From JAIOSM01 sp023143455 (GTDB lineage Bacteria > Desulfobacterota > Desulfobacteria > Desulfobacterales > Desulfobacteraceae), in the NCBI GenBank assembly GCA_030632885.1, contig DAOVTW010000022.1, positions 1 through 53,212 of the forward strand: DNA of 53,212 nucleotides. Direction: 5' to 3'. Made by a program: the position numbers and the translations under genes. This document shows, in pieces, positions 7,035 to 15,672 of this stretch (positions are counted from its first letter, which is position 1; every line of letters begins with the position of its first letter). Below the pieces are notes generated by a model, which saw only the letters and a program-made list of their open reading frames with translations, made no database searches and was not told the DNA's origin.

Positions 7035-8983
7035 TGGATCAACTCTTTCAAGAAAAACCACAAACAATTTCAAAACAACCTGGTTGGTGTTCAAACGATA
7101 TGTGGGCAAACCTTTCAAGGGCAGAGTTTGAGTTTGTTTTTTCCAGGGCGGAAAAGAAGATCCTCCGGAAAAGAAAACCCATAAAAGTGTCTGAGTGGTC
7201 GGAAAAACACAGGATTGTAACCATGTCCAGGTTGCCAGGCATATGGAAAAACTCAGTTACTCCATATCTTGCCAGCATAATGGATGCCGCTGCCCTGCCA
7301 TTTGTAAGGGAAATAATTGTTTGTAAAACCCCACAGACCGGAGTTTCCGAGGCGGCACACAATTTTATTGGATATTGTATTGACAGAGATCCCGGGCCCG
7401 TCCTTTATGTTTACCCTGACGAAAAAACAGCCGGAGAGAATTCAAAAGACAGGATCCTGCCAATGATCAAGTCATCCCCCCGCTTAAGAACATATCTGAC
7501 AGGAACCGAAAAAGATGCCTCCACGTTAAGAATCAACATGCAGCACATGCCTATTTATTTGGGATGGGGCAGGTCTGTGGCAAGCATTGCAAACAAACCA
7601 ATAAAAATTGCCATTTCAGACGAAGTTGACAAGCCCGGTTTTGATCCCGGGAAAAAAGAATCACCTCCGCTGGATCTTATTGATGACCGGCTGATCACTT
7701 TCAGGGAAACATCAACACACTGGAAAATTTCAACCCCAACTGTTGAGTCCGGTAATATCTGGAGAGAATTAAATGAAAACACTGATGTCATTTTTGACTA
7801 TCATGTCAAATGTCCACTTTGCAACAATGTTCAATTAATGGAGTTTAGGGGCATACATTGGGATGGCGGGTCAAAAGCAGATATAAAAGTAATCAAAAAT
7901 AAAAAGCTTGCCTGGTATGAGTGCAATTTTTGTCCCGGCAAGTGGGATGATGTTTCCAGGGACATGGCAGTCAGGGGCGGAGTGTGGAGAGATCGCCTGA
8001 CCGGATTGTCAATAGATGCTTATCTTGAAAGGTTAAGACCCGCAAATATTGGCTTTCATATTCCTTCCTGGATCTCTTATTTTGTATCTTTGTCTGAGGT
8101 CGTGGTGGCATTTTTAAAGGGCAATGAAGATCCGGAAAAACTCCAAAAATTTAAAAACTCATATGAGGGACTCCCCTGGAAAAATATCATAATCAAGCAT
8201 GATGAGGAGGAGATCCTTGATCATAAAAATCACTTGCCAGCGGGAGTTGTCCCACAGGATGCGGTTGCTTTGACTTGTGGAATCGATGTCCAAAAGCATG
8301 GATTTTGGTTTGTTGTGAGATCCTGGACAAGGGACATGTCAAATCACCTGGTCCAGTATGGATTTTTATCAACCTGGAAGGATGTTGAAAACCTGGTTTT
8401 TAACACAACCTATCCTGTTGAGGCCAAGGAAAATGTGCAAATGGGGATCTGGAGAGCTGCCATTGATACTGGTGGGGGAAAAAGTGAAAGTGATGAGTGG
8501 ACAAAAACAGAGGAAATTTATGAATGGGTAAGAATCAACAACAGAGACACGGTTTTTGCCATCAAAGGAGCATCAAACCCACAATTAAAAAAAGTTGTCC
8601 CCAGGGTGATTGATAAAATGACCAAGGGCAACCGAGTAATTGAGGGGGGTCTGGTGATATTTTTTCTTGATACTTCTAAATTTAAGGATCTGTATCATTG
8701 GCGGCTGGGCAGAAGTCCGGAGGAGAGTCAGACAACAACCTTAAACTCTGACACAGGGATTGATTATGCAAAGCAGATCCTTGCAGTGCAAAAGCAAACC
8801 GACAAACAAAAAAAAGTTGAGTGGGTTCAGATCCGGCGGGACGATCATCTTTTTGATTGTGAGGTTTATGCCTCTGCTTGTGCTGATCCGGAGTGGAGTC
8901 CATCTCTGCAATTTATGGCAAGGCAAGCTCCAAGCTCAAATCAAAGACGGATAATCTCCCGGGGGATTGATGGAAACAAATAA
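7034..8983 (+). CDS. Terminase large subunit, GpA family
   Basis: A 649-residue packaging ATPase/nuclease of the lambda GpA type. The family signature SEWSEKHRIV...PGIWKNSVTPYLASIMD lies at 53-84. The Walker A-like CKTPQTGVSEA is at 97-107 and Walker B AISDEVD at 193-199. A zinc-ribbon pair C260/C263 and C297/C300 lies between the ATPase and nuclease domains. The nuclease begins near TCGIDVQKHGFW (414-425, D418 as metal ligand). It translocates DNA into the prohead and cuts at cos. Length is normal for the family. Confidence 0.95.
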   Translation: MDQLFQEKPQTISKQPGWCSNDMWANLSRAEFEFVFSRAEKKILRKRKPIKVSEWSEKHRIVTMSRLPGIWKNSVTPYLASIMDAAALPFVREIIVCKTPQTGVSEAAHNFIGYCIDRDPGPVLYVYPDEKTAGENSKDRILPMIKSSPRLRTYLTGTEKDASTLRINMQHMPIYLGWGRSVASIANKPIKIAISDEVDKPGFDPGKKESPPLDLIDDRLITFRETSTHWKISTPTVESGNIWRELNENTDVIFDYHVKCPLCNNVQLMEFRGIHWDGGSKADIKVIKNKKLAWYECNFCPGKWDDVSRDMAVRGGVWRDRLTGLSIDAYLERLRPANIGFHIPSWISYFVSLSEVVVAFLKGNEDPEKLQKFKNSYEGLPWKNIIIKHDEEEILDHKNHLPAGVVPQDAVALTCGIDVQKHGFWFVVRSWTRDMSNHLVQYGFLSTWKDVENLVFNTTYPVEAKENVQMGIWRAAIDTGGGKSESDEWTKTEEIYEWVRINNRDTVFAIKGASNPQLKKVVPRVIDKMTKGNRVIEGGLVIFFLDTSKFKDLYHWRLGRSPEESQTTTLNSDTGIDYAKQILAVQKQTDKQKKVEWVQIRRDDHLFDCEVYASACADPEWSPSLQFMARQAPSSNQRRIISRGIDGNK

Positions 8984-9191
8984 ATCAGGATTGCTTGATG
9001 GCAAAAAGGAGATTTCTGACTTTTTAAACGGAGCGGGAGATTACCGGTTGAAAAAATACCTTGAGGCTGGGATGCCGGTTTTGATTGAGGATGGCCGCTG
9101 GCTTGCTCACAAACAAAATATTGAGGATTTTTTCAAATATTATACCAAGGTGAAAGTTGACGAATTGCCTTTATTAAATGAAAAGGATTGA
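8970..9191 (+). CDS. Small helix-turn-helix-like phage protein
   Basis: A 73-residue protein beginning at ATG 8970, overlapping the TerL end by 14 bases. The sequence KKEISDFLNGAGDYRLKKYLEAGMPVLIEDGRWLAHKQNIEDFF reads as an excisionase/MerR-type winged helix in which 'YLEAGMPV...GRWLAHKQNIEDFF' forms the recognition region. In this position it may be a packaging or head accessory protein, or a small transcription factor. A TTG one codon upstream is possible but ATG is preferred. Confidence 0.7.
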   Translation: METNKSGLLDGKKEISDFLNGAGDYRLKKYLEAGMPVLIEDGRWLAHKQNIEDFFKYYTKVKVDELPLLNEKD

Positions 9192-9253
9192 AAAATGGAA
9201 AAAAATTCAGGTTGTAATAAAAAATTAGAGCCAGGGAGTAAATGGCCATTGGG

Positions 9254-9736
9254 TTATTCGGTGTCTATATTGTTTGGGGGGGGAGCAACTTCTTTTGTTT
9301 TATTATTATTCTTTGGTTTTTTTCGCCCTAAAATAAAAGCCGAAACTAAACCGACAACACCACTTGTTCCGATCAGAGATCCGGTGATTTGTGAACCGTT
9401 CATAGCGGTATAACTCCCACCAAAGATTGCTGCCAATCCAATAATAAGACCACAAAATTGTCCTATCCTTGCTTCAATGACTTCATCCCTGTTGAGTTTG
9501 ATATTTGCATCTAAGAATTTTTTATCCATTTCATGTCTATGATTGGATTCGTTTTCTGCTAATGTCACAATTCTATCAGCAAAGCCTTTTTGAATATTAT
9601 TGTATTGTGCTAAAGTTGAAGGGGGCGGTAGGGGACCTTCAAATTGTTGAGCAACGATGTGCTCCTCTACAGTCATGTTATTATTCTCAGATTGATTTTG
9701 TTTTACAGGGAGTCTTTTTTTTTTACTTTTTACCAT
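9254..9736 (-). CDS. DUF2335-type membrane protein, cargo gene on the opposite strand
   Basis: A 160-residue protein. The stretch EGPLPPPSTLAQYNNIQKGFADRIVTLAENESNHRHEMD (about 34-72) matches the DUF2335 signature as I know it. Two hydrophobic helices follow (about 93-112 and 117-137), then a basic tail KKPKNNNKTKE. It would be an inner-membrane protein with a cytoplasmic N-terminal domain; the molecular function of DUF2335 is not known to me. It is transcribed against the whole late operon, overlaps its upstream partner by 14 bases, and sits between TerL and portal, which marks it as an inserted cargo ('moron') gene. A + strand frame at 9195-9413 is mostly its shadow. Confidence 0.85.
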   Translation of the reverse strand: MVKSKKKRLPVKQNQSENNNMTVEEHIVAQQFEGPLPPPSTLAQYNNIQKGFADRIVTLAENESNHRHEMDKKFLDANIKLNRDEVIEARIGQFCGLIIGLAAIFGGSYTAMNGSQITGSLIGTSGVVGLVSAFILGRKKPKNNNKTKEVAPPPNNIDTE

Positions 9737-9917
9737 TGTTCACCGTAGCGATGACTCTTCTAAAAGAATTACCAACCCTATACCAATCATCTCTTAGATA
9801 TTGTGAGTCAGTTTTTTGAGGGGAACGTCTTTTAATGACATATCGACCCCGGGTCGGGAAAATATTTATTACTGAGCCGATGCCTCTTATAGTATTTCTG
9901 CTAATTATCTTCATCAT
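9723..9917 (-). CDS. Small partner of the DUF2335-type protein
   Basis: A 64-residue protein just upstream of, and overlapping, the DUF2335-type gene. The pattern RGIGSVINIFPTRGRY...DSQYLRDDWYRVGNSFRRVI resembles short proteins I have seen encoded directly before DUF2335-type genes, with a Ser-rich N-terminus and a C-terminal amphipathic helix. The two are probably translationally coupled and act together. Function unknown. The upstream region (9918-10044) carries a short inverted repeat and a tandem repeat that may control this cassette. Confidence 0.65.
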   Translation of the reverse strand: MMKIISRNTIRGIGSVINIFPTRGRYVIKRRSPQKTDSQYLRDDWYRVGNSFRRVIATVNNGKK

Positions 9918-10000
9918 GGTTGTAGAATATATTTTCAGCTTTAAAATGTCAATAATATTTTTTTTTACATGGAAGTAAAAACCATGTCAAGAACTTTAAC

Positions 10001-10044
10001 ACCCAAATAAGACCCAAATAAGACCCAAATAAGACCCAAATAAG
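10001..10044. repeat. Four exact tandem copies of an 11-base unit
   Basis: ACCCAAATAAG is repeated four times without interruption at 10001-10044. Eleven bases is close to one helical turn, so the copies present the same face of the DNA. They lie 84 bases upstream of the - strand cassette start and 33 bases upstream of a + strand -10-like element. A short inverted repeat ACATGG-N9-CCATGT (9967-9987) lies beside them. This fits regulator-binding sites or a length-variable promoter element. Confidence 0.8.
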
Positions 10045-10051
10045 GCGTGTT

Positions 10052-10082
10052 TTGATTTTTTGTTAAAAACCCGGTGTATAAT
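10052..10082 (+). promoter_or_regulatory. Possible promoter for the head operon
   Basis: A perfect TATAAT at 10077-10082 is preceded by TTGATT (10052-10057) at a longer-than-ideal 19-base spacing. It would restart + strand transcription after the inverted DUF2335-type cassette and before the gene at 10172. No other support is visible. Confidence 0.3.
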
Positions 10083-10171
10083 TTTCTTAATTTTAGATGA
10101 ATGAAGAAAAAGGGCATAAATGACAAAAATAATGAGCGATTTTATGAAACTTTAAATCAAAGGGATTATTT

Positions 10172-10390
10172 ATGGCAGGGATTACTTTGGAGGTTGCAGA
10201 GGCAAAGCTTGAATTGTGGCTCACAGCAGAGGGAAAAGTTGCAAATGGCCAGTCATATTCAATCAACAACCGCAGTTTAACCAGGGCTGACCTAAAAGAA
10301 ATCAGGGCAACCATTGACTATTGGGACGGTAAGGTCAACAAATTGCAGCGTGGCGGAGGCATCCGGATCACCGGCGGGACTCCACTATGA
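10172..10390 (+). CDS. DUF6148-like protein (gpW-position head-tail protein)
   Basis: A 72-residue protein, MAGITLEVAEAKLELWL...GQSYSINNRSLTRADLKEIRATIDYWDGKVNKL, ending GGGIRITGGTP. The 'sYsI.nRsLTRADl.eIr..IdyWd..V' pattern matches a small phage family (DUF6148) that lies between terminase and portal, the slot filled by lambda gpW. It is probably a head-tail connector or portal-associated protein. Its stop overlaps the portal ATG (10387). Confidence 0.85.
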   Translation: MAGITLEVAEAKLELWLTAEGKVANGQSYSINNRSLTRADLKEIRATIDYWDGKVNKLQRGGGIRITGGTPL

Positions 10391-11976
10391 AAAAAAAATC
10401 AGCAGTTAAACAAACAGAATCCAGAGAAAATTTTATTGACAAAAGCATTGCATTTTTTTCTCCTGGTCTTGCAGAAAAGAGATTGAGGGCAAGATTGTCC
10501 ATGGAGTTTTTAAACTCTTACACCGGGGCAAGTAAAAAAAGGCGGAGCTTAAAACAATGGCGGACATTTGACAATGATGCTGACTCTGATATCTTGCCGG
10601 ATCTGCCAACCTTGCGCGAACGATGCAGGGATTTATCCAGAAACAATCCCCTTGCCAGCGGGGCAATGAAACTAAAAGTGACTCATGTTGTCGGAACAGG
10701 CTTGAGGTTGCAGTCCAAGATTGACCGGACAGTGTTAAATCTTTCTGATGATCAGGCAGATCTCCTGGAAGCAAAAATTCAGCGTGAATGGAAATTATTT
10801 TTTGATTCAAAGGACTGTGATATTGCAAGAACATTGACCGGCACAGAAATCACAAGGAATGCTTATAGGCAAGCCAAGGAAAATGGCGATGCCCTTGCAA
10901 TTCTGCCCAGGAGAAAAGTCCGGGGGTGTGCTTATGATTTAAAGGTTCAGCTAATTGAAGCCGACCGGCTATGCAATAAAGATGATGTTGATGACACAGA
11001 CCTATTGGCCGGTGGTATTGAAAAAGACTCAGCCGGAGCTCCGATAAATTATCATTTTTTGAAAAAACATCCCGGGGCCCGTTATAGTTTTGCAAACAAT
11101 GAATGGCAGGTTGTCAAGGCTTTTGGCACAAAAACCGGCCTTAGAAATGTAATACACCTATTTAATCCAACACGACCAGGACAGTCCAGGGGTGTTCCGG
11201 ATCTGGCTCCGGTTATTGAACTTTTTAAGCAACTGGGCAGGTATTCAGAGGCTGAGATCATGGCGGCTGTTGTGTCTGGTAACTTTACAGTTTTTATTGA
11301 GAAGGAAGCCGGAGCAGCGGGAAATAGGCAAGGTTTTGGATATTCAAATCATGGCGATGAATCCGGTCAAAAATTAAATGATAAGGATTATAAGCTTGGC
11401 AACGGCTTGATTGTTGAGCTGGGCAGTGGCGAAAAAATTCACGACTCAAACCCGGGCAGACCAAACCCAAACTTTGATAATTTTGTTAAGTCAGTTTTGA
11501 GACAATTGGGCGTTGGCGTTGAGGTTCCTTTTGAGATCCTAATGAAACATTATATATCAAGCTATACAGCAGCAAGGGCAGCCTGGCTTGATTTCTGGAA
11601 ATATGTTCTTTCAGAAAGAAAACTACTCACAGACAATTTTCTTCGGCCAATTTTTGAAACTTTTATGTGGGAGGCAATTTCCATGGGTCGGATCCACGCA
11701 CCTGGTTTTTTCTTAGATCCTACCATCAAGGCCGCATATTTGGGAGCAGATTTTGTTGGACCATCCCAGGGACAGATCAATGAACTGGTTGAGGTTAATG
11801 CAGCAGGAAAACGGCTGGAGCTTAAACTTACAACTCTTGAGCAGGAAACCGCTGCCCTAAACGGTAACGATTGGGAACAAAACAACGTCCAGCAAATCAA
11901 AGAAAAAAAGAAACAAATTGCTGGTGGGTTGATTGCAGATGACGATGGGAAAAACCCTAATAACCAAGGAGGATGA
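10387..11976 (+). CDS. Portal protein, lambda GpB family
   Basis: A 529-residue portal. Diagnostic blocks are NPLASGAMKLKVTHVVGTGLRLQSKID, the wing/stem region (VHLFNPTRPGQSRGVPDLAPVIELFKQLGRYSEAEI, about 257-293) and the C-terminal VGVEVPFEILMKHYISSYTAARAAWLDFWKY (about 377-407), all characteristic of lambda-type portals. Twelve copies form the DNA channel at the capsid vertex and bind the terminase. The last 60 residues are charged and probably disordered. The start overlaps the previous stop, so the genes are coupled. Confidence 0.95.
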   Translation: MKKKSAVKQTESRENFIDKSIAFFSPGLAEKRLRARLSMEFLNSYTGASKKRRSLKQWRTFDNDADSDILPDLPTLRERCRDLSRNNPLASGAMKLKVTHVVGTGLRLQSKIDRTVLNLSDDQADLLEAKIQREWKLFFDSKDCDIARTLTGTEITRNAYRQAKENGDALAILPRRKVRGCAYDLKVQLIEADRLCNKDDVDDTDLLAGGIEKDSAGAPINYHFLKKHPGARYSFANNEWQVVKAFGTKTGLRNVIHLFNPTRPGQSRGVPDLAPVIELFKQLGRYSEAEIMAAVVSGNFTVFIEKEAGAAGNRQGFGYSNHGDESGQKLNDKDYKLGNGLIVELGSGEKIHDSNPGRPNPNFDNFVKSVLRQLGVGVEVPFEILMKHYISSYTAARAAWLDFWKYVLSERKLLTDNFLRPIFETFMWEAISMGRIHAPGFFLDPTIKAAYLGADFVGPSQGQINELVEVNAAGKRLELKLTTLEQETAALNGNDWEQNNVQQIKEKKKQIAGGLIADDDGKNPNNQGG

Positions 11977-11981
11977 CAAAG

Positions 11982-13064
11982 ATGAATAAAAATATTGCTT
12001 TAAAAGATGCCAAATGCACGGGAGTTGAATTGCTTGCACCTGTTTTGATGACTCTTGCCGAGGATGACCAGGGACAGAAAGCCGGAAATGGTTTTAAAAT
12101 CGAGGCATACACCGGAGAGGTTGTTGACAGGTGGTTTGGCAAGCTTGTTGTTGATATGTCCGGGATGATGGCGGCTGCACAGCTTCCAATTTTCCGTGAC
12201 CATGATAGGGGGCAGATTGTTGGGTTTTCAGAAAAATCATGGATTGAGAACTCCTTTTTTGTTGAGGGGTTGTTTTCCAATGTGACAGACACGGCAAAAG
12301 ATGTGAAGGGATTGGCTGATGAGGGATTTCCATGGCAGGCAAGCATAGGGGTTAAGCCTGGAAAGGTTTTGTCCCTGGAAGAAGAAAAAGACTCAATGGA
12401 GGTAAATGGCAACGTGATACATGGACCGGCGGAGGTCTGGCTTGAGTCCACGGTACACGAGGTGTCTTTTGTGCCCCTTGGAGCAGATGGAAACACAAAT
12501 GTATCAAGGTTTTCAAAATTTGAAGAAGTTGCACAAGAACATGGCGGGGTGTCATTGAGTGCATTAAATAAACCTAAAAAAGGTGATGAAATGGAATTTA
12601 CAATCGAATTATTGACAGACAAGGCACCTGAGCTTTTGAAAAAAATTCAGGCAGATGCAACAGATGAAGGGAAAAAAGCTGGGGCAGCGGCAGAGTGTTT
12701 GCGTATCCAGGAGGTTGCCGGTCAACTAATGCCAGGTCACAGATCATTGATTGAAAAATTGATGTTTGATGGCAAAACTACTGCCGGAGAGGCTGCGATT
12801 GCAGTTTTACAAGCTGAAAAATCAATCACTGGGCAAAAGGCAGGGGATCTTAATGATGATGCTGTTGAGGAGCTTGAAAATGGAACCATCATAGATCCAA
12901 AACCGGCTGTCAAGAAAACCGGCCCAGCAACACTTACCGGCTGTCAGGCAGAGTTTGATGCAGATCCGGAACTTGTTGAGGAGTTTGGTGATATTGACAC
13001 TTATTTTGCTTTTAGAAAAGCAGATCAGGATGGCAGGGTGAGGGTTTTGGGGGAAAAAGATTAA
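11982..13064 (+). CDS. Prohead maturation protease with scaffold-like C-terminus
   Basis: A 360-residue protein. The N-terminal about 190 residues resemble HK97-type (U35) head proteases: FRDHDRGQIVGF gives the catalytic His (H74), WQASIGVKPG the nucleophile Ser (S121), and HEVSFVPLGAD the third conserved block. The C-terminal part (about 205-360) is acidic, Ala/Glu/Lys-rich and helical, typical of a fused scaffold. ATG 11982 is chosen because AAGGAGG lies nine bases before it; an ATG at 11973 is too close to that site. It would cleave the Mu gpT-like capsid proteins. Confidence 0.87.
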   Translation: MNKNIALKDAKCTGVELLAPVLMTLAEDDQGQKAGNGFKIEAYTGEVVDRWFGKLVVDMSGMMAAAQLPIFRDHDRGQIVGFSEKSWIENSFFVEGLFSNVTDTAKDVKGLADEGFPWQASIGVKPGKVLSLEEEKDSMEVNGNVIHGPAEVWLESTVHEVSFVPLGADGNTNVSRFSKFEEVAQEHGGVSLSALNKPKKGDEMEFTIELLTDKAPELLKKIQADATDEGKKAGAAAECLRIQEVAGQLMPGHRSLIEKLMFDGKTTAGEAAIAVLQAEKSITGQKAGDLNDDAVEELENGTIIDPKPAVKKTGPATLTGCQAEFDADPELVEEFGDIDTYFAFRKADQDGRVRVLGEKD

Positions 13065-13116
13065 TTTTAAAAAAAGATATTTTTTTATTAATAAATAAAA
13101 ACAGGGAGTTAAAAAC

Positions 13117-13878
13117 ATGACAACTTTGGCATTAAACACTCCAAGGGATTTTGAACTTGGGGACAGAAATGAATATCCAATGATTGCAGCTGATAAAATT
13201 TTTGAGGGCGCACTTATTGGTGTGGGGATTGGGACTGGTCATGCCAGACCCTTGACAAGCGTTGATCTTTTTGGCGGGATTGCAGAGGAGGAGGCAGACA
13301 ACTCGGCTGGAGCTGCCGCCGCAATCAATGTCCGAACAAGAAAAAAAGGAGCTGTGTTGCTCCCAGTTTCCGGTGCTGCAATAACAGACTTTGGCAAGCC
13401 TGTATATGCAACAGATGACAATGCGTTTTCATTTGTGAAAACAGGCGGTGTTTTTGTTGGATTTGTGCGGCGATGGGTGTCATCCGGATATGTAATTGTT
13501 GAATTTGACATTGACAATTTTGTTGATCCACATGAGGGGCTTGTTGCAGAGAGTGTTGCAGCGGCAAAGACTCTTGATGCCCAGGACACGGCAAAGGTTT
13601 TTTTTGTCACGGCCGATGCCGGAGTGATCACATTGCCAGCGGTTGAGGGCATGAAGTGCCGCATTGTAAATGCTGGACCATTTGGAACCGTCCTTGTGAC
13701 AGTCAGTCCAAATGTAAACGATGGCATCAAGGGTCGTGATTTGTCAGCAGTTGATGACAAGGATCTGCTTAATACCAAGGCCACTGCATGCAGGGGCGAT
13801 TATGTTGATATTGAGTATGGCGATGCAACGGGTTGGGCAGTTACGAAAATGGTTGGGACCTGGGCAAAAGAGGCGTAA
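13117..13878 (+). CDS. Head decoration protein, DUF2190-like
   Basis: A 253-residue protein. Residues 1-120 (FELGDRNEYPMIAADKIFEGALIGVG...GFVRRWVSSGYVIVEF) resemble the DUF2190/capsid-cement fold that trimerises on the outside of heads. The remainder (about 140-253) is a second beta-rich domain ending in YVDIEYGDATGWAVTKMVGTWAKEA. Position between protease and major capsid gene is standard for decoration proteins. The 52-base gap upstream is AT-rich with AGGGAG as ribosome site. Confidence 0.82.
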   Translation: MTTLALNTPRDFELGDRNEYPMIAADKIFEGALIGVGIGTGHARPLTSVDLFGGIAEEEADNSAGAAAAINVRTRKKGAVLLPVSGAAITDFGKPVYATDDNAFSFVKTGGVFVGFVRRWVSSGYVIVEFDIDNFVDPHEGLVAESVAAAKTLDAQDTAKVFFVTADAGVITLPAVEGMKCRIVNAGPFGTVLVTVSPNVNDGIKGRDLSAVDDKDLLNTKATACRGDYVDIEYGDATGWAVTKMVGTWAKEA

Positions 13879-13946
13879 GACCCTAAAACCAGGTAAATTT
13901 TATATTTAAAACAATTATTAATTATAAATTATACAGGAGTTAAAAA

Positions 13947-14891
13947 ATGAAATTAATATCACAGAGGGGTGTCATTGGCACTTTCTACAAAGCACTTACG
14001 GCTGCCCTTGGGGCGATTTGGGTTAATGACCTTTCAAACTATTTTGAATCTGACCAGGATATTGAAACATATGCCTGGTTGGGTCAAAGTCCCACCATGC
14101 GGGAGTGGGCTGGTGGTAGAAATGCCAAGGGGTTGAAAGAAAACGGCATTGAAGTCAAAAACCTGCATTTTGAATCAACAATTGATATTTTGCTTAAACA
14201 CCTGAGACGGGACAAGACCGGTCAAGCGATGGTCAGGATCAAAGAACTTGCAAAGCGGGCAAATACTCACTGGGCAAGCCTTTTATCAACCCTTATCCTG
14301 GGCGGAGCCACGGGGCTTTGCTATGATGGCCAGTATTATTTTGATACTGATCACGAAGAAGGAAAAAGCGGTGCTCAGTCCAATAGTCTGACAATTGATA
14401 TTTCTGCCTTGCCAGTAATAAATGCCGGTTCAATAACAGCTCCGTCTGTTGAGGAGATGCAACTTTGCATCATTCAGGCAATTGGTGCAATTATTGGCTT
14501 TTTAGATGATCAGGGTGAGCCAATGAATGAGGATGCAACAAAATTCACCGTCATGGTTCCCGTTTCTTTGATGTTTGCTGCAAAAACAGCAATCAAAACA
14601 ATTGGCCAGGTTGCAGCATCACAAACAGCACTGGATGCCTTTGATGACTTTGAAATCAAAGTTGCTGTAAATCCAAGACTTAGTTCCTGGACCACTCAAT
14701 TTGGTGTGTTCAGAACTGACAGCAATGTCAAGAGTTTTATCCGTCAAGAGGAAACATTGCCAGAGCTTAAGATCAAGGATGAAACATCAGAGTATGCCTT
14801 TGATAATGATGCCTGTGAGTATGGCATTGATGCCTGGAGGAATGTTGCATATGGATACTGGCAAAACGCTTGCCTGGTTACCATGGGATAG
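13947..14891 (+). CDS. Major capsid protein, Mu gpT-like
   Basis: A 314-residue protein with the Mu gpT pattern: FYKALTAALGAIWVNDLSNYFESDQDIETYAWLGQSPTMREWAGGRNAKGL at the N-terminus, then the middle YYFDTDHEEGKSGAQSN and the C-terminal NPRLSSWTTQFGVFRTD. Mu gpT has the HK97 fold and forms the T=7 shell. Finding it downstream of lambda-type GpA and GpB indicates module exchange. The ribosome site AGGAG precedes ATG 13947. Confidence 0.93.
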   Translation: MKLISQRGVIGTFYKALTAALGAIWVNDLSNYFESDQDIETYAWLGQSPTMREWAGGRNAKGLKENGIEVKNLHFESTIDILLKHLRRDKTGQAMVRIKELAKRANTHWASLLSTLILGGATGLCYDGQYYFDTDHEEGKSGAQSNSLTIDISALPVINAGSITAPSVEEMQLCIIQAIGAIIGFLDDQGEPMNEDATKFTVMVPVSLMFAAKTAIKTIGQVAASQTALDAFDDFEIKVAVNPRLSSWTTQFGVFRTDSNVKSFIRQEETLPELKIKDETSEYAFDNDACEYGIDAWRNVAYGYWQNACLVTMG

Positions 14892-14967
14892 AATCTGGCT
14901 AATTTTAAAAAGCTGGATGTTATGGAAACATAAAATCTGGCTTGTACCCTTTAAGGAGTTAGATATC

Positions 14968-15354
14968 ATGCAAACGAACATCAAGGAATTTGTGACCACA
15001 GGGATCATCAGGCTGGGCGCAGGATTAATCAAGTTGGATAAAAAGCAGGCCGCTGGTCGGCTTGGCAAGCTTAAAAATATAAAAAATGATCTTTATGAGA
15101 TTACTGGTCATGTTGAGTTTAAGGCTGGGGAGGTCATCAGTCTTGATCCGGACAAAGCAACTCTTGCAAGACTTGAATTGTCAGAAAAGGGTCTTGCCCA
15201 GGAGAAAGCTGAAAAAGAGGCAGAGAGGGGGACCCTGGAGGCGAAGATCAGAAAGGAACTGGAGGCGGAAATTGAGGCAGCGGAAAAAGCTCAAGCCGAG
15301 GCTGATGCAAAAGCCAAGGCTGATGCTGGTGCAAAAAAAGACAAAAAGGAGTAA
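14968..15354 (+). CDS. Hypothetical head-module protein with charged helical tail
   Basis: A 128-residue protein starting at ATG 14968 behind AAGGAGTT. Residues 1-55 look folded (EFVTTGIIRLGAGLIKLDKKQAAGRLGKLKNIKNDLYEITGHVEFKAGEVISL). Residues 65-128 are an unbroken Glu/Lys/Ala-rich helix or coiled coil ending KADAGAKKDKKE. It lies between capsid and holin genes; small proteins here are often head-completion or scaffold-related, but I cannot assign it. Confidence 0.75.
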   Translation: MQTNIKEFVTTGIIRLGAGLIKLDKKQAAGRLGKLKNIKNDLYEITGHVEFKAGEVISLDPDKATLARLELSEKGLAQEKAEKEAERGTLEAKIRKELEAEIEAAEKAQAEADAKAKADAGAKKDKKE

Positions 15355-15357
15355 ACC

Positions 15358-15672
15358 ATGCAGGACCCTATTTGTTTTAAACAAATGCTTTTTGATTTAC
15401 TTCAAGTCTTGCCGGTTTTGTTATTGTCTGCAATTGGCGGTGGGGTTGCTTATCTTAACAGCCCAAAAAAAGACTTTTCCTGGGTTTTTTTGTTTATAAG
15501 CCTTATTACTGCCGCTTTTGTCGGATTTATTGTGCATTGTCTTTTGCAATCAACCTCTTTCACTCCCGGATTGCAGGCGGCGATTGTGGCAGTGTCCGGA
15601 TATGCCTCAAGGGATGTCCTGGTGCTGTTAAAAGGTTTTCTTTTAAAGCAAATTAAAAAGAGGACCATGTAA
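15358..15672 (+). CDS. Holin, LydA-like
   Basis: A 104-residue protein with three hydrophobic helices (about 13-34, 42-62 and 70-95) and a basic C-terminus LLKQIKKRTM. The block LQAAIVAVSGYASRDVLVLLKG is close to the conserved C-terminal pattern of LydA/superfamily III holins. Holins time lysis by permeabilising the inner membrane. It sits in the head module, 15 kb from the endolysin at 30647, which is unusual. It is tightly spaced to both neighbours (3 bases after the previous stop, 1-base overlap with the next start). Confidence 0.78.
   Translation: MQDPICFKQMLFDLLQVLPVLLLSAIGGGVAYLNSPKKDFSWVFLFISLITAAFVGFIVHCLLQSTSFTPGLQAAIVAVSGYASRDVLVLLKGFLLKQIKKRTM

Noticed and set aside
9195..9413. 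A 72-residue + strand frame after the gene at 8970
   Set aside because: Its hydrophobic middle is the antisense of the DUF2335-type membrane helices on the - strand, which has the better family match. Only its first 20-30 codons are outside that gene, and they show no motif.
10001..10044. CRISPR array
   Set aside because: The repeats are 11 bases long and directly abutting, with no spacers and no cas genes nearby.
14701..14967. Upstream extension of the gene at 14968
   Set aside because: It would overlap the gpT-like capsid gene in another frame, and the ribosome site AAGGAGTT lies just before ATG 14968.
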